Below are positions 25,356 to 34,640 of a stretch of 64,000 bases of DNA, piece after piece. A program made the position numbers and the translations under genes. The notes under the pieces are model-generated. The model was not told the DNA's origin. It saw only the letters and a list, made by a program, of their open reading frames with translations, and searched no databases. Position 1 is the stretch's first letter. The number at the start of each line of letters is the position of its first letter. The stretch covers positions 4,281,898 to 4,345,897 of the forward strand of contig NZ_CP014513.1 in the NCBI RefSeq assembly GCF_001577365.1. Reading direction: 5' to 3'. The DNA is from Frondihabitans sp. PAMC 28766. GTDB taxonomy: Bacteria > Actinomycetota > Actinomycetes > Actinomycetales > Microbacteriaceae.

Positions 25356-26867
25356 TCAGGCGCGAGACGCCTGCAGCAGCGCCCAGAGCTCGGCCCGGCC
25401 CGCGAACTCGTCGAGGTCGAGCGACAGCAGCGTGCCCACGCGGGCGATCCGCGCCTTGAGCGTGTGCCGGTGCAGGCCCGCCTGACGGGCCGCCGACTCC
25501 CAGTGGCCGTTGTGGTCGAGCCAGAGACGCGAGCACTCCACCAGATCGCCGGGTTCGCCCTGCAGAGCGGCGAGGCGCTTGCGGGCCACGTTCTCGGCCG
25601 CGGGCGACCACAGGTCGTCGAGGAGCCCGCCCGCCGAGTCGCCGAAGACCGTCAGCCCCGGCTCCGACCGCAGCGACAGCACACGCGTCGCCTGCGCGAA
25701 GCCGGCGGCGGTCTCGGAGGGCGCGAGGGCCGCCGACAGGCCGACCGTGACGCCGGCGAAGGCGGGCACGTCGGCCAGCACGCGGTCGATGCGCTCGACC
25801 GACGACGCGGTCAGAGCGAAGACGACACGGTCGACCCGGTCGTCGGCGAACGCGAGGCCGCCACGGGTCAGCGCATCGACGAGCTGCGCCCGGTTGCCGG
25901 CGCTGAAGTCGTCGGGCAGGCCTGCGATACCGACCCGCAGCGGGTCGGGCAGGGGCGTGTCGAACTCCGCGGCGAGGGCCGCGGCCGCGGGCAGCTGGGC
26001 ATCGAGAAGCAGGCGCAGGATCACGGCGCCGGATCGCTGCCCGAGCCTCCGCTCGGAGTCCCCGTAGCCGAGCAGCACCTCGGCGATCGCCACGGCGCTC
26101 GTCACCACGGCCTGGGTGGCGACGTCGTGGCGACCCGTGCCCGCCACCCCGATGGCACCGCGCAGCCCCCCGCGGGGGCCGAGCGTCTGCACGGTGGCGA
26201 AGCCGGACCACCGGGGTAGCGGCACCTCGGCGCTGGCGCGTGAGCCGCGCCCCAGCATCCTGCGCCCCTCGAGGGCCAGGGGGTCGAGCGACACCGGCGC
26301 GACGCGCTCGTCGAGCACGACGTCGCCCGTCGACGAGAGCACGACGACCCCGCCGGCCACCTGCTCGGCGAGCGCCCGAGCCACGGCGGCCAGCGTGCCC
26401 GAGGTGAGAGCGGCGATCGAGACCGCCCGCTGGGCGCGGAGGGTCCACGAGTCGCGTTCGCGGTCGCGGGCGGCGATGCGGTCGGCGACCCAGCGGATCA
26501 GCGCGATGAACGGGACCTCGTAGGGCACTTCGACGAGGGTGACACCGTGGGCCTCGCAGGCGCGGGCGAGAGACGAGGGGGTGCCTTCGCGGATGACCTC
26601 GAGCCCGAAGCCGACCGCGACGACCCCGGCTCCGACGAGCCGCTCGACGTACGCGTCGTAGTAGGCGTCGTCGTCTTCGGCGGGGAACTGCGTCCCCGTG
26701 GTGAGCAGCATCGTGTCGTCGGTGAGGAAGGGCGTGGGGTCGGTCAGGTCGGAGCTGTGCACCCAGTCGACGGCCGTGTCGAGGCCGCTGCCGGGGTGCC
26801 GCGGGCGCAGGCGCAGGGCGGTCTCGGCGAGGAGGCCGCGGACGGTGGGCGGCGTCGTGATCTGCAC
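25356..26867 (-). CDS. PucR family regulator, probable activator of GABA/polyamine genes
   Basis: A 503-residue regulator. The N-terminal PucR domain (about 8-125) includes VDWVHSSDLTDPTPFL and MLLTTGTQF. A central GGDEF-like region (about 280-400) and the C-terminal PucR helix-turn-helix (about 445-500) follow, the latter recognised by LWLDHNGHWESAARQAGLHRH and LKARIARV. It is divergent from gabT with a 130-bp gap. PucR proteins are known to control purine, GABA or polyamine catabolism, and here the divergent cluster points to polyamine/GABA control. The inducer is not known. Confidence 0.9.
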   Translation of the reverse strand: MQITTPPTVRGLLAETALRLRPRHPGSGLDTAVDWVHSSDLTDPTPFLTDDTMLLTTGTQFPAEDDDAYYDAYVERLVGAGVVAVGFGLEVIREGTPSSLARACEAHGVTLVEVPYEVPFIALIRWVADRIAARDRERDSWTLRAQRAVSIAALTSGTLAAVARALAEQVAGGVVVLSSTGDVVLDERVAPVSLDPLALEGRRMLGRGSRASAEVPLPRWSGFATVQTLGPRGGLRGAIGVAGTGRHDVATQAVVTSAVAIAEVLLGYGDSERRLGQRSGAVILRLLLDAQLPAAAALAAEFDTPLPDPLRVGIAGLPDDFSAGNRAQLVDALTRGGLAFADDRVDRVVFALTASSVERIDRVLADVPAFAGVTVGLSAALAPSETAAGFAQATRVLSLRSEPGLTVFGDSAGGLLDDLWSPAAENVARKRLAALQGEPGDLVECSRLWLDHNGHWESAARQAGLHRHTLKARIARVGTLLSLDLDEFAGRAELWALLQASRA

Positions 26868-26917
26868 CGTCGAAGGTTATCCCCAATTGCCGCTCGGGCC
26901 CGCCGTTCTCCACAATC

Positions 26918-26930
26918 TGCCGAAACGGCA
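26918..26930. promoter_or_regulatory. Candidate PucR operator
   Basis: TGCCG-AAA-CGGCA is a perfect 13-bp dyad roughly midway between the divergent PucR and gabT genes. It is short and could be coincidental in GC-rich DNA. Confidence 0.35.
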
Positions 26931-26997
26931 CCACCGGGTCTCGGTCACGTCTCTAAGTTGTCGGTGAACCAATTCGTCGCGCTTCAGGAGGCCCCAG

Positions 26998-28350
26998 ATG
27001 ACGATCGTCGATTCCGGCCACAGGACGGGCGGGCCCACGCTGCCACAGCAGCGCCGGCTCGTCACCGAGATCCCCGGCCCGCGCTCGCGCGAGCTACTCG
27101 CCCGCAAGTCGAGCGCCGTGGCGCAGGGCATCGGCATCAGCCTGCCCGTGTTCACCGACGTCGCCGGGGGCGGTGTGCTCGTCGACGTCGACGGCAACAG
27201 CTTCATCGACCTCGGCACCGGCATCGCCGTCACAGGCGTCGGCAACGCGGCCCCGGCGGTCGTCGAGGCCGTGCAGGAGCAGGTCGGGCGCTTCACGCAC
27301 ACCTGCTTCATGGTCACCGGCTACGACCTCTACGTCGACGTGGCGGAGGCCCTCAACCGGCTGACCCCGGGCGACCACGACAAGCGCTCGGCCCTGTTCA
27401 ACACCGGCGCCGAGGCCGTCGAGAACGCCGTCAAGATCGCGCGCTCGTACACGGGCAAGCAGGCCGTCGTCGCCTTCGACCACGCGTACCACGGCCGCAC
27501 GAACCTCACGATGGCTCTGACGGCGAAGTCGATGCCCTACAAGTCGGGCTTCGGGCCGTTCGCGCCCGAGATCTACCGCGCCCCCCTCTCGTACCCCTAC
27601 CGCGACGGGCTCGACGGCCCTACCGCCGCGAAACTGGCCATCTCGATGATCGAGAAGCAGATCGGGGCGGCGAATCTCGCCGCGATCCTGATCGAGCCGA
27701 TCCAGGGCGAGGGCGGGTTCATCGTGCCCGCGCCCGGATTCCTCACCGCCCTGTCGGAGTGGGCGAGCGCCAACGACGTCGTCTTCATCGCCGACGAGGT
27801 GCAGACCGGCTTCGCCCGCACCGGCGCCATGTTCGCCTGCGAGCACGAGGGCATCGTGCCCGACCTCATCACCACCGCCAAGGGCATCGCCGGCGGCCTG
27901 CCGCTGTCGGCCGTCACGGGCCGGGCGGAGATCATGGACGCCCCCCACGTCGGCGGCCTCGGCGGCACCTACGGCGGCAACCCCGTGGCCTGCGCCGCAG
28001 CTCTCGCGGCCATCGACTCGTACGAGCACGACGGCCTCATCGAGCGCGCTCGTGAGATCGAGACGCTGATGAAGCCGATCCTGACCGACATCCAGTCGGC
28101 CGACCCCCGCGTCGGCGACGTCCGCGGGCGCGGCGCGATGATCGCCATCGAGATCGTCGACCCCGCCACGGGCGACCCGGATGCCGCTCTCACCGCCGCC
28201 ATCGCGTCGTACAGCCACCAGCACGGGGTGGTACTCCTGACCTGCGGCACCTTCGGCAACGTCATCCGTTTCCTTCCGCCGCTCTCGATCAGCGACGACC
28301 TGCTCCGCGAGGGGCTCGACGTCGTGCGCCAGGCACTGGAGGCCTCATGA
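26998..28350 (+). CDS. gabT: 4-aminobutyrate aminotransferase
   Basis: A 450-residue class III PLP transaminase converting GABA and 2-oxoglutarate to succinate semialdehyde and glutamate. Visible are NTGAEAVENAVKIARSYTG (cofactor phosphate site), FDHAYHGRTNLTMALTAK, the ADEVQTGFARTG Asp motif and the PLP lysine in TTAKGIAGGLP at about residue 295. ATG 26998 follows CAGGAGG. It overlaps gabD by four bases (ATGA), so the two are coupled. It is the third enzymatic step of the putrescine route encoded here. Confidence 0.95.
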   Translation: MTIVDSGHRTGGPTLPQQRRLVTEIPGPRSRELLARKSSAVAQGIGISLPVFTDVAGGGVLVDVDGNSFIDLGTGIAVTGVGNAAPAVVEAVQEQVGRFTHTCFMVTGYDLYVDVAEALNRLTPGDHDKRSALFNTGAEAVENAVKIARSYTGKQAVVAFDHAYHGRTNLTMALTAKSMPYKSGFGPFAPEIYRAPLSYPYRDGLDGPTAAKLAISMIEKQIGAANLAAILIEPIQGEGGFIVPAPGFLTALSEWASANDVVFIADEVQTGFARTGAMFACEHEGIVPDLITTAKGIAGGLPLSAVTGRAEIMDAPHVGGLGGTYGGNPVACAAALAAIDSYEHDGLIERAREIETLMKPILTDIQSADPRVGDVRGRGAMIAIEIVDPATGDPDAALTAAIASYSHQHGVVLLTCGTFGNVIRFLPPLSISDDLLREGLDVVRQALEAS

Positions 28351-29819
28351 CCATCACCGCGACGACCGAAGACCGGCTGCTGGCCGACGTCCCCTCCGGG
28401 CTTCTCGTGAACGGCGTCTGGCGCCCCGCGACCGGCGGAGAGACGTTCACCGTCATCGATCCTGCGACCGGGGCGTCACTCGCCGAGGTCGCCGACGGCA
28501 CTCCGGCCGACGGGATCGCCGCCCTGGACGCGGCCGACGACGCAGCGGCAGGATGGGCTGCGACCCCGCCCCGCAAGCGCGCCGAGATCCTGCGCCGCGC
28601 CTTCGATCTGACCATCGAGCACACCGACGACCTCGCGCTGCTCATGACGATGGAGATGGGCAAACCTCTCGCCGAGGCTCGGGGCGAGGTCACCTACGGC
28701 GCCGAGTTCCTGCGCTGGTTCTCCGAAGAGGCCGTGCGCATCTCAGGCCGCTACGGGCTGAACCCCGAGGGCACCGGTACGACGATCGTGTCGCACCGCC
28801 CGGTCGGCCCGTGCTTCCTCATCACCCCGTGGAACTTCCCCCTCGCGATGCTGACCCGCAAGATCGGCCCGGCTCTCGCCGCGGGCTGCACCGTCGTGGT
28901 CAAGCCGGCCGAGCTCACGCCGCTCACGAGCCTCTACTTCGCGGGGCTCCTCCTCGAGGCCGGCGTGCCCGCGGGCGTCGTCAACGTGGTCACGACCACT
29001 GACGCGTCCGGTGTCTCGTCGGCGATCATGGCCGACCCGCGCCTCCGCAAGGTGAGCTTCACCGGCTCGACCGCAGTGGGCAAGATCCTGCTCAAGCAGG
29101 CCGCCGACAACGTGCTGCGCACCTCGATGGAGCTCGGCGGGAACGCCCCGTTCGTGGTCTTCGACGACGCCGACATCGACAAGGCGGTCGACGGCGCGAT
29201 GCTCGCCAAGTTCCGGAACATCGGCGAGGCCTGCACCGCGGCCAACCGCTTCTTCGTGCAGAAGGGCGTCGCCGACGAGTTCGCAGCCAAGCTCACCGCC
29301 CGGGTCGAGGCCCTCGGCATCGGCCGCGGCACCGACGACGGCGTCTCGATCGGGCCGCTCATCAACGAGGCAGCGGTCTCGAAGAGCGCCGACCTCGTCG
29401 CCGACGCCACCTCGCGCGGCGCCTCGGTGCTGACCGGCGGCAGCGCCATCGACGGCCCCGGCACCTTCTTCGCGCCGACCGTGCTGTCGGGCATCGTGCC
29501 CGGCACGCGCCTGCTGCGCGAAGAGATCTTCGGCCCGGTCGCCGCGATCGCGACGTTCGACACCGAGGAGGACGGCGTGCGGCTCGCCAACGACACCGAG
29601 TTCGGCCTCATCGCCTACGCGTACACGACCGATCTGGCCCGCGGCCACCGCCTGATGGCGTCGCTGCGCGCCGGCATGCTCGGCCTCAACGCGGGCGTCG
29701 TGTCGAACGCGTCGGCGCCCTTCGGCGGTGTGAAATCGTCGGGCCTCGGCCGCGAGGGCGGGCTCGAGGGCATCCACGAATACCTCGACACCACGTACAC
29801 GATGCTGCCGGCGAGCTAG
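28347..29819 (+). CDS. gabD: Succinate-semialdehyde dehydrogenase
   Basis: A 490-residue NAD(P)-dependent aldehyde dehydrogenase oxidising succinate semialdehyde to succinate. The general base is in MELGGNAPFVVF (Glu262) and the nucleophile in NIGEACTAANRF (Cys296). FTGSTAVGK and TPWNFPLAML mark the cofactor site, and the C-terminal GVKSSGLGREGG is typical of GabD. Its start overlaps the gabT stop, and ten bases separate it from the next dehydrogenase. It completes entry of the carbon skeleton into the citric acid cycle. Confidence 0.94.
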   Translation: MTITATTEDRLLADVPSGLLVNGVWRPATGGETFTVIDPATGASLAEVADGTPADGIAALDAADDAAAGWAATPPRKRAEILRRAFDLTIEHTDDLALLMTMEMGKPLAEARGEVTYGAEFLRWFSEEAVRISGRYGLNPEGTGTTIVSHRPVGPCFLITPWNFPLAMLTRKIGPALAAGCTVVVKPAELTPLTSLYFAGLLLEAGVPAGVVNVVTTTDASGVSSAIMADPRLRKVSFTGSTAVGKILLKQAADNVLRTSMELGGNAPFVVFDDADIDKAVDGAMLAKFRNIGEACTAANRFFVQKGVADEFAAKLTARVEALGIGRGTDDGVSIGPLINEAAVSKSADLVADATSRGASVLTGGSAIDGPGTFFAPTVLSGIVPGTRLLREEIFGPVAAIATFDTEEDGVRLANDTEFGLIAYAYTTDLARGHRLMASLRAGMLGLNAGVVSNASAPFGGVKSSGLGREGGLEGIHEYLDTTYTMLPAS

Positions 29820-29829
29820 GAGCGCGACC

Positions 29830-31251
29830 ATGCCTGTGGACACCCTTCAGAACTTCATCGACGGCGCCTTCGTCGAGGTATCGGGTGATGGCCGACTCGA
29901 CGTCGTCGACCCCCGCACCGAGCAGGTCGTCGCCATCTCGCCGATCTCCGACGCGAGCGATGTCGACCGCGCCATGGCCGCCGCAGCGGCGGCCTTCCCC
30001 GCCTGGAAGCGCGCGACGCCGAGCTTCCGGCAGAAGGCTCTGCTCGCTCTGGCCGACGCACTCGAAGCAGGATCCGATCGGCTCGTCGAGGCGCAGCATC
30101 GCAACACCGGCCAGCCCAAGGCCACGATCGCGAGCGAAGAGGTCGCTGTGGGCGCCGACCAGATCCGGTTCTTCGCCGGGGCGGCCCGTCATCTCGACGG
30201 CCTCTCCAGCGGCGAGTACGCCGAAGGCCTGACGTCGTCCGTGCGGCGCGAGCCGATCGGGGTCGTCGCGCAGGTGACGCCATGGAACTACCCGCTGATG
30301 ATGGCCCTGTGGAAGATCGGGCCGGCCCTCGCAGCCGGCAACACGATCGTGCTCAAGCCGAGCGACACGACGCCGGAGTCGACTCTGGTGCTGGCCGAGC
30401 TGACCCGTGGCATCCTGCCGGACGGGGTGTTCAACGTGGTGCTGGGCGACGCCTCGACCGGCTCGCTGCTGACCGAGCACCCCACCCCCGGGCTCGTGGC
30501 GATCACGGGCAGCGTGCGCGCCGGCCGCGCCGTCGCAATGTCGGGAGCGGGAGGCCTGAAGCGCGTGCACCTCGAGCTGGGCGGCAAGGCACCGGTGGTG
30601 GTCTTCCCCGACGTCGACATCGAGGCGACCGCGCAGGCGATCACCGAAGCCGGATTCTTCAATGCGGGGCAGGACTGCACGGCGGCGACTCGCGTGATCG
30701 TGCACCGGTCGATCCACGACCGCTTCGTCGAAGCCCTAGTGGCGGCTGCCGAGGGCACCGTGACCGGCGACACCGACGAGGCCTTCTACGGCCCGCTCAA
30801 CAACGCCAGGCACTTCGCCGCCGTCTCGGCCGCCATCGAGGCCCTACCCGAGCACGCGACCATCCGCACCGGCGGGTTCCGCGTCGGCGACACGGGCTTC
30901 TACTTCGCGCCGACGATCGTCGCCGACGTGCGGCAGGACGACGCCATCGTGCAAGACGAGGTGTTCGGGCCCGTGCTCACCGTGCAGCCGTTCGACACCG
31001 CCGACGAAGCGCTCGAACTCGCCAACGGGGTGCGCTACGCCCTGGCGTCCAGCGTCTGGACGGACAGCCACACGACCGCCGAGCGGTTCGCCCGCGATCT
31101 CGACTTCGGCTGCGTGTGGATCAACACCCACATCCCGCTCGTGGCCGAGATGCCGCACGGCGGCTTCAAACAGTCGGGCTACGGCAAAGACCTCTCGGCC
31201 TATTCGATCGACGACTACACCAGAGTCAAACACGTCATGTCTGCGCACTGA
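29830..31251 (+). CDS. patD: Gamma-aminobutyraldehyde dehydrogenase
   Basis: A 473-residue aldehyde dehydrogenase that oxidises 4-aminobutanal to GABA. The general base is in HLELGGKAPVVV (Glu249) and the nucleophile in NAGQDCTAATR (Cys283). The C-terminal stretch VAEMPHGGFKQSGYGKDLS closely fits the aminobutyraldehyde group rather than GabD. ATG 29830 follows a GGAGCG ribosome site. It sits between gabD and the putrescine oxidase gene, exactly as expected for the step linking them. An inverted repeat overlaps its last codons. Confidence 0.92.
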   Translation: MPVDTLQNFIDGAFVEVSGDGRLDVVDPRTEQVVAISPISDASDVDRAMAAAAAAFPAWKRATPSFRQKALLALADALEAGSDRLVEAQHRNTGQPKATIASEEVAVGADQIRFFAGAARHLDGLSSGEYAEGLTSSVRREPIGVVAQVTPWNYPLMMALWKIGPALAAGNTIVLKPSDTTPESTLVLAELTRGILPDGVFNVVLGDASTGSLLTEHPTPGLVAITGSVRAGRAVAMSGAGGLKRVHLELGGKAPVVVFPDVDIEATAQAITEAGFFNAGQDCTAATRVIVHRSIHDRFVEALVAAAEGTVTGDTDEAFYGPLNNARHFAAVSAAIEALPEHATIRTGGFRVGDTGFYFAPTIVADVRQDDAIVQDEVFGPVLTVQPFDTADEALELANGVRYALASSVWTDSHTTAERFARDLDFGCVWINTHIPLVAEMPHGGFKQSGYGKDLSAYSIDDYTRVKHVMSAH

Positions 31252-31284
31252 AGGCGCCCTGCGCCGCAAGTGTGCAGACATGAC
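31234..31284 (+). terminator. Long hairpin overlapping the patD stop codon
   Basis: GTCATGTCTGCGCACT (31234-31249) and AGTGTGCAGACATGAC (31269-31284) pair at 15 of 16 positions. An inner GGCGC..GCGCC stem is also possible. It precedes an A-rich stretch, not a T tract, so it may be an attenuator or RNA-stability element between patD and the oxidase gene. Confidence 0.5.
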
Positions 31285-31364
31285 AAAACAAGCACAGTAT
31301 GTAGCCCCGTGAAACGACTACTTCCGCAAACGAACCAGAGCAAACCAGCAGTGAAGGCGACCAC

Positions 31365-32747
31365 ATGACCACCGACACCCTCACCACCGACGTCGTCATC
31401 ATCGGCGCGGGCGCCACCGGTCTCACGGCGGCGAGCGACCTCGTCAAGGCGGGCGTGGACGTCGTCGTCCTCGAGGCCCGCGACCGCGTCGGGGGTCGGC
31501 TCTGGACGAACGACATCGACGGCCAGATGTACGAGATCGGCGGCCAGTGGGTCTCACCCGACCAGACGGCCCTCATCGCGACCCTCGACGAGCTCGACCT
31601 GCCGACCTACTCGCGGTTCCGGGACGGCGACAGCGTCTACGTCGGTCGCGACGGCGCGGCCAAGCGCTTCACCGGCGACATCTTCCCTGCCACGCCGCAG
31701 ACCGAAAGCGAGATCGAGCGCCTCATCACGGTGCTCGACGAGCTCGTGGGGCAGATCGACCCCGACGCCCCGTGGGCGCACCCGCAGGCCCACGCCCTCG
31801 ACCACATCTCGTTCAAGGCGTGGCTCGCCGAGCAGTCGGACGACGAGGAGGCGCGCGACAACATCGCCCTCTTCATCGCCGACGCGATGCTGACGAAGCC
31901 CGCCCACTCGTTCTCCACGCTTCAGGCGCTGCTGATGGCCGCGAGCGCCGGCAGTTTCTCCAACCTCGTCGACGCCGACTTCATCCTCGACAAGCGCGTC
32001 GTCGGCGGCCTGCAGATGGTTCCCTTGACCCTCGCCGAGCAGCTCGGCGACCGCGTCTACCTCGACGAGGCCGTGCGCACGCTCGAGTGGTCGGCGAGCG
32101 GCGTGGCCGCGGTCACCGACACTCTCCGTGTCGAGGCGAAGCGCGCGCTCGTCGCCGTTCCGCCGAATCTCTACGGCCGCATCACGTACGAGCCGCCGCT
32201 GCCGCGTCGCCGCGCCCAACTGCACCAGCACCTCTCGCTGGGCCTCGTCATCAAGGTGCACGCCACCTACGACACTCCGTTCTGGCGCGAAGCCGGCCTC
32301 TCGGGCACAGCCTTCAGCCCGTACCAACTCGTCCACGAGGCCTACGACAACAGCAACCACGGCGAGAGCCGCGGCACCCTCGTCGGTTTCGTGTCGGACG
32401 AGAAGGCCGATCGGCTGCTCGCACTCGAGCCCGACGAGAGGCGCCGGCTGATCCTCGAGTCGCTCGCTTCCTATTACGGCGACCGGGCTCTTGATCCTGC
32501 CGTCTACTACGAGAGCGACTGGGCGAGCGAGGAGTGGACGCAGGGCGCGTACGCCGCGAGCTACGACCTGGGCGGCCTCAGCCGGTATGGCGCCGATCAG
32601 AACACTCCTGTGGGGTCGATCCGCTTCGGCTCGAGCGACCTCGCGGGGCTCGGGTACCAGCACGTCGACGGGGCCATCCGCGTCGGCCACCGCATCGGCG
32701 CCGAGATCCTGTCCGACCTGGGGGCGAGCGTCGTCACCGCCCCCTGA
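31365..32747 (+). CDS. puo: Putrescine oxidase (flavin amine oxidase)
   Basis: A 460-residue FAD enzyme that oxidises putrescine to 4-aminobutanal, releasing ammonia and hydrogen peroxide. The Rossmann motif VVIIGAGATGLTAA is at about residues 10-23, and the second FAD motif is ARDRVGGRLWTN. Near the C-terminus, GAYAASYDLGG and VDGAIRVGHRIGAE complete the flavin site. Length and the EIGGQWVSPDQ block fit the Rhodococcus/Kocuria putrescine oxidases. It lies within the GABA cluster and just before an amine permease, which supports the substrate. Other monoamines are possible. Confidence 0.9.
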   Translation: MTTDTLTTDVVIIGAGATGLTAASDLVKAGVDVVVLEARDRVGGRLWTNDIDGQMYEIGGQWVSPDQTALIATLDELDLPTYSRFRDGDSVYVGRDGAAKRFTGDIFPATPQTESEIERLITVLDELVGQIDPDAPWAHPQAHALDHISFKAWLAEQSDDEEARDNIALFIADAMLTKPAHSFSTLQALLMAASAGSFSNLVDADFILDKRVVGGLQMVPLTLAEQLGDRVYLDEAVRTLEWSASGVAAVTDTLRVEAKRALVAVPPNLYGRITYEPPLPRRRAQLHQHLSLGLVIKVHATYDTPFWREAGLSGTAFSPYQLVHEAYDNSNHGESRGTLVGFVSDEKADRLLALEPDERRRLILESLASYYGDRALDPAVYYESDWASEEWTQGAYAASYDLGGLSRYGADQNTPVGSIRFGSSDLAGLGYQHVDGAIRVGHRIGAEILSDLGASVVTAP

Positions 32748-32861
32748 TCCGCTCCCGCTCCATGCTCTGCTCCAGGCACAACTGAACACGCTTCCCCTGC
32801 ACCGCCGCGTCCCACCTGCACCGCCCCTGTCCCTTCCCCCGAAACAGAAGGCTCGGCTCTC

Positions 32862-34640
32862 ATGGCACTCGACACCCACGCACCTTCCTCGAGCGGGGCC
32901 GATCTCGCGCCGGCCGCGGTCGAGAGCAGCAAGCTGAAGCGGCACTTCGGCCGGTTCGACATCCTGTTCTTCTTGATCTGCACGATCGTGGGGGTCGACA
33001 CGATCGCGACGGTCGCTTCGTCCGGCGGCGAGGCCTTCACCTGGATGGTGATCCTGGCGGTGGTGTTCTTCGTGCCGCAGGCGCTGCTGTTCTCCGAGCT
33101 GGGCACCGCCTTCCCGCAAGAGGGCGGCCCGTATCTGTGGACCCGGATGGCGTTCGGGCACCTTGCCGGGGCCATCAACAACTTCCTCTACTGGGTCACC
33201 AACCCGGTCTGGCTGGGCGGCACGCTCGCGTTCTCAGCGGCCGTGGCCCTCGAGACGTTCTTCAACGACGGCAAGACGTTCTCGACCCCGGTCTTCTACC
33301 TGGTGACGATCCCGTTCATCTGGGTGGGTGTGCTCGCCGCCGTCCTCTCGTTCCGGGTCGGCAAGTGGATCACGACGGTGGGCGCCTTCGCCCGCTTCCT
33401 GCTGCTCGGCATCTTCGTGGTCACCGTCGTCGTCTATGCCATCGTTCACGGTGTGCACGGCCCGTCCGCCGGCGACTACAAGCCGACGGCCGGCGGCTTC
33501 GTGGCCCTCGTCGGCGTGCTGCTGTTCAACTACGTCGGCTTCGAGCTGCCCAACAGCGCCGGTGAAGAGATGAAGGACGCCGCGAAAGACGTGCCGTTCG
33601 GCATCGCACGCTCGGCGGTCTTCTCGTTCCTGCTCTACGCCGTGCCGATCTTCGGCATCCTGCTGGTGCTGCCCGTCGGCCAGGTGAGCAACTTCGGCGG
33701 CTTTGTCGACTCGATCAAGACCACGTTCACCGTGTTCGGCGGTCACGTGGGCGCGAACGGCGCCGTCCTCACCGGCTTCGGCCAGGTGATGGGCGGTCTG
33801 GCCGGCATCGTCTTCGTCATCTGCGTGCTGACGTCGGGCGTCACCTGGATCATGGGCTCCGACCGGTCGCTGGCCGTGTCCGGCTACGACGGCGCGGCAC
33901 CGCGTTTTTTCGGGGTGATCAACGCGAAGCTCGGCACGCCAGTGCGTGTCAACATCTTCTCGGGCATCGTCGCGACGATCGTGCTCGTACTCGCCAACAC
34001 CATCACCGAGGGCAACGCCGCGAAGTTCTTCGGCGCCGTGCTCGGCGTCACCATCTCGACCACGCTGATCAGCTACCTGCTGATCTTCCCCGCGCTCTGG
34101 AAGCTTCGGCGCAGCCACCCCGACACCCCGCGCCCCTACCGGATGCCGTTCTACCGGCCGCTGACCGTCCTGCTGATGGCGCTGCTCGCCTTCACCGTGA
34201 TCCAGCTGATCGCGCCCGGGGCGTTCTTCTCCTGGTTCGGGTCGGACTTCCGGCCCACGGGCTGGGGCAAGTCGGAGGGCGTGCTCTACCTGCTGACCGA
34301 GCTGGTGCCGGTCGTCGCGTTCATCGTCATCGGCGTGATCTTCTGGGCGCTCGGCACGAAGACGCGGCGCGAGAACCTCGCCATGGCGAAGGAGCTCGAC
34401 GCGGCTGCCGCGCCGGGTGCCGGCGCGGCAGCGCCCGCGTCACCCGCGGGGCCGTCGTCGTCTGCGGGCCCGTCGTCGTCAGCCGAGTCCAGCAGCGCCG
34501 TCCCCCGCGGCTCTGACTGCTGTGCCGCCGCGCGGGCCGCTTCGCCGCCTCGTCGAGGTCTCGCCCGATCTGCTCGTCGCGACGAGCCGTCGCGACACCA
34601 CGACGACCTCCGTCGTGCGTGCGGCCCCCGGCTCGCATGA
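32862..34640 (+). CDS. APC-family amino acid/polyamine permease, probable putrescine importer
   Basis: A membrane transporter of the amino acid-polyamine-organocation family, about 12 helices between residues 25 and 505. Family blocks include ICTIVGVDTIATVASSGGEA, FPQEGGPYLWTRMAFG and LFNYVGFELPNSAGEEMKDA. ATG 32862 follows a weak GAAGG. The literal frame runs to 34640 with a Ser/Arg-rich tail overlapping the next gene by 119 bases. One more C in the CCCCC run at 34502-34506 would give a stop at about 34516, six bases before the MBL gene, so the tail is doubtful. The position after putrescine oxidase suggests polyamine uptake. Confidence 0.88.
   Translation: MALDTHAPSSSGADLAPAAVESSKLKRHFGRFDILFFLICTIVGVDTIATVASSGGEAFTWMVILAVVFFVPQALLFSELGTAFPQEGGPYLWTRMAFGHLAGAINNFLYWVTNPVWLGGTLAFSAAVALETFFNDGKTFSTPVFYLVTIPFIWVGVLAAVLSFRVGKWITTVGAFARFLLLGIFVVTVVVYAIVHGVHGPSAGDYKPTAGGFVALVGVLLFNYVGFELPNSAGEEMKDAAKDVPFGIARSAVFSFLLYAVPIFGILLVLPVGQVSNFGGFVDSIKTTFTVFGGHVGANGAVLTGFGQVMGGLAGIVFVICVLTSGVTWIMGSDRSLAVSGYDGAAPRFFGVINAKLGTPVRVNIFSGIVATIVLVLANTITEGNAAKFFGAVLGVTISTTLISYLLIFPALWKLRRSHPDTPRPYRMPFYRPLTVLLMALLAFTVIQLIAPGAFFSWFGSDFRPTGWGKSEGVLYLLTELVPVVAFIVIGVIFWALGTKTRRENLAMAKELDAAAAPGAGAAAPASPAGPSSSAGPSSSAESSSAVPRGSDCCAAARAASPPRRGLARSARRDEPSRHHDDLRRACGPRLA

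Noticed and set aside
34517..34640. Ser/Arg-rich C-terminal extension of the APC permease as a real domain
   Set aside because: It overlaps the MBL-fold gene and has shadow composition; one base in the preceding C run would end the protein at about 34516.
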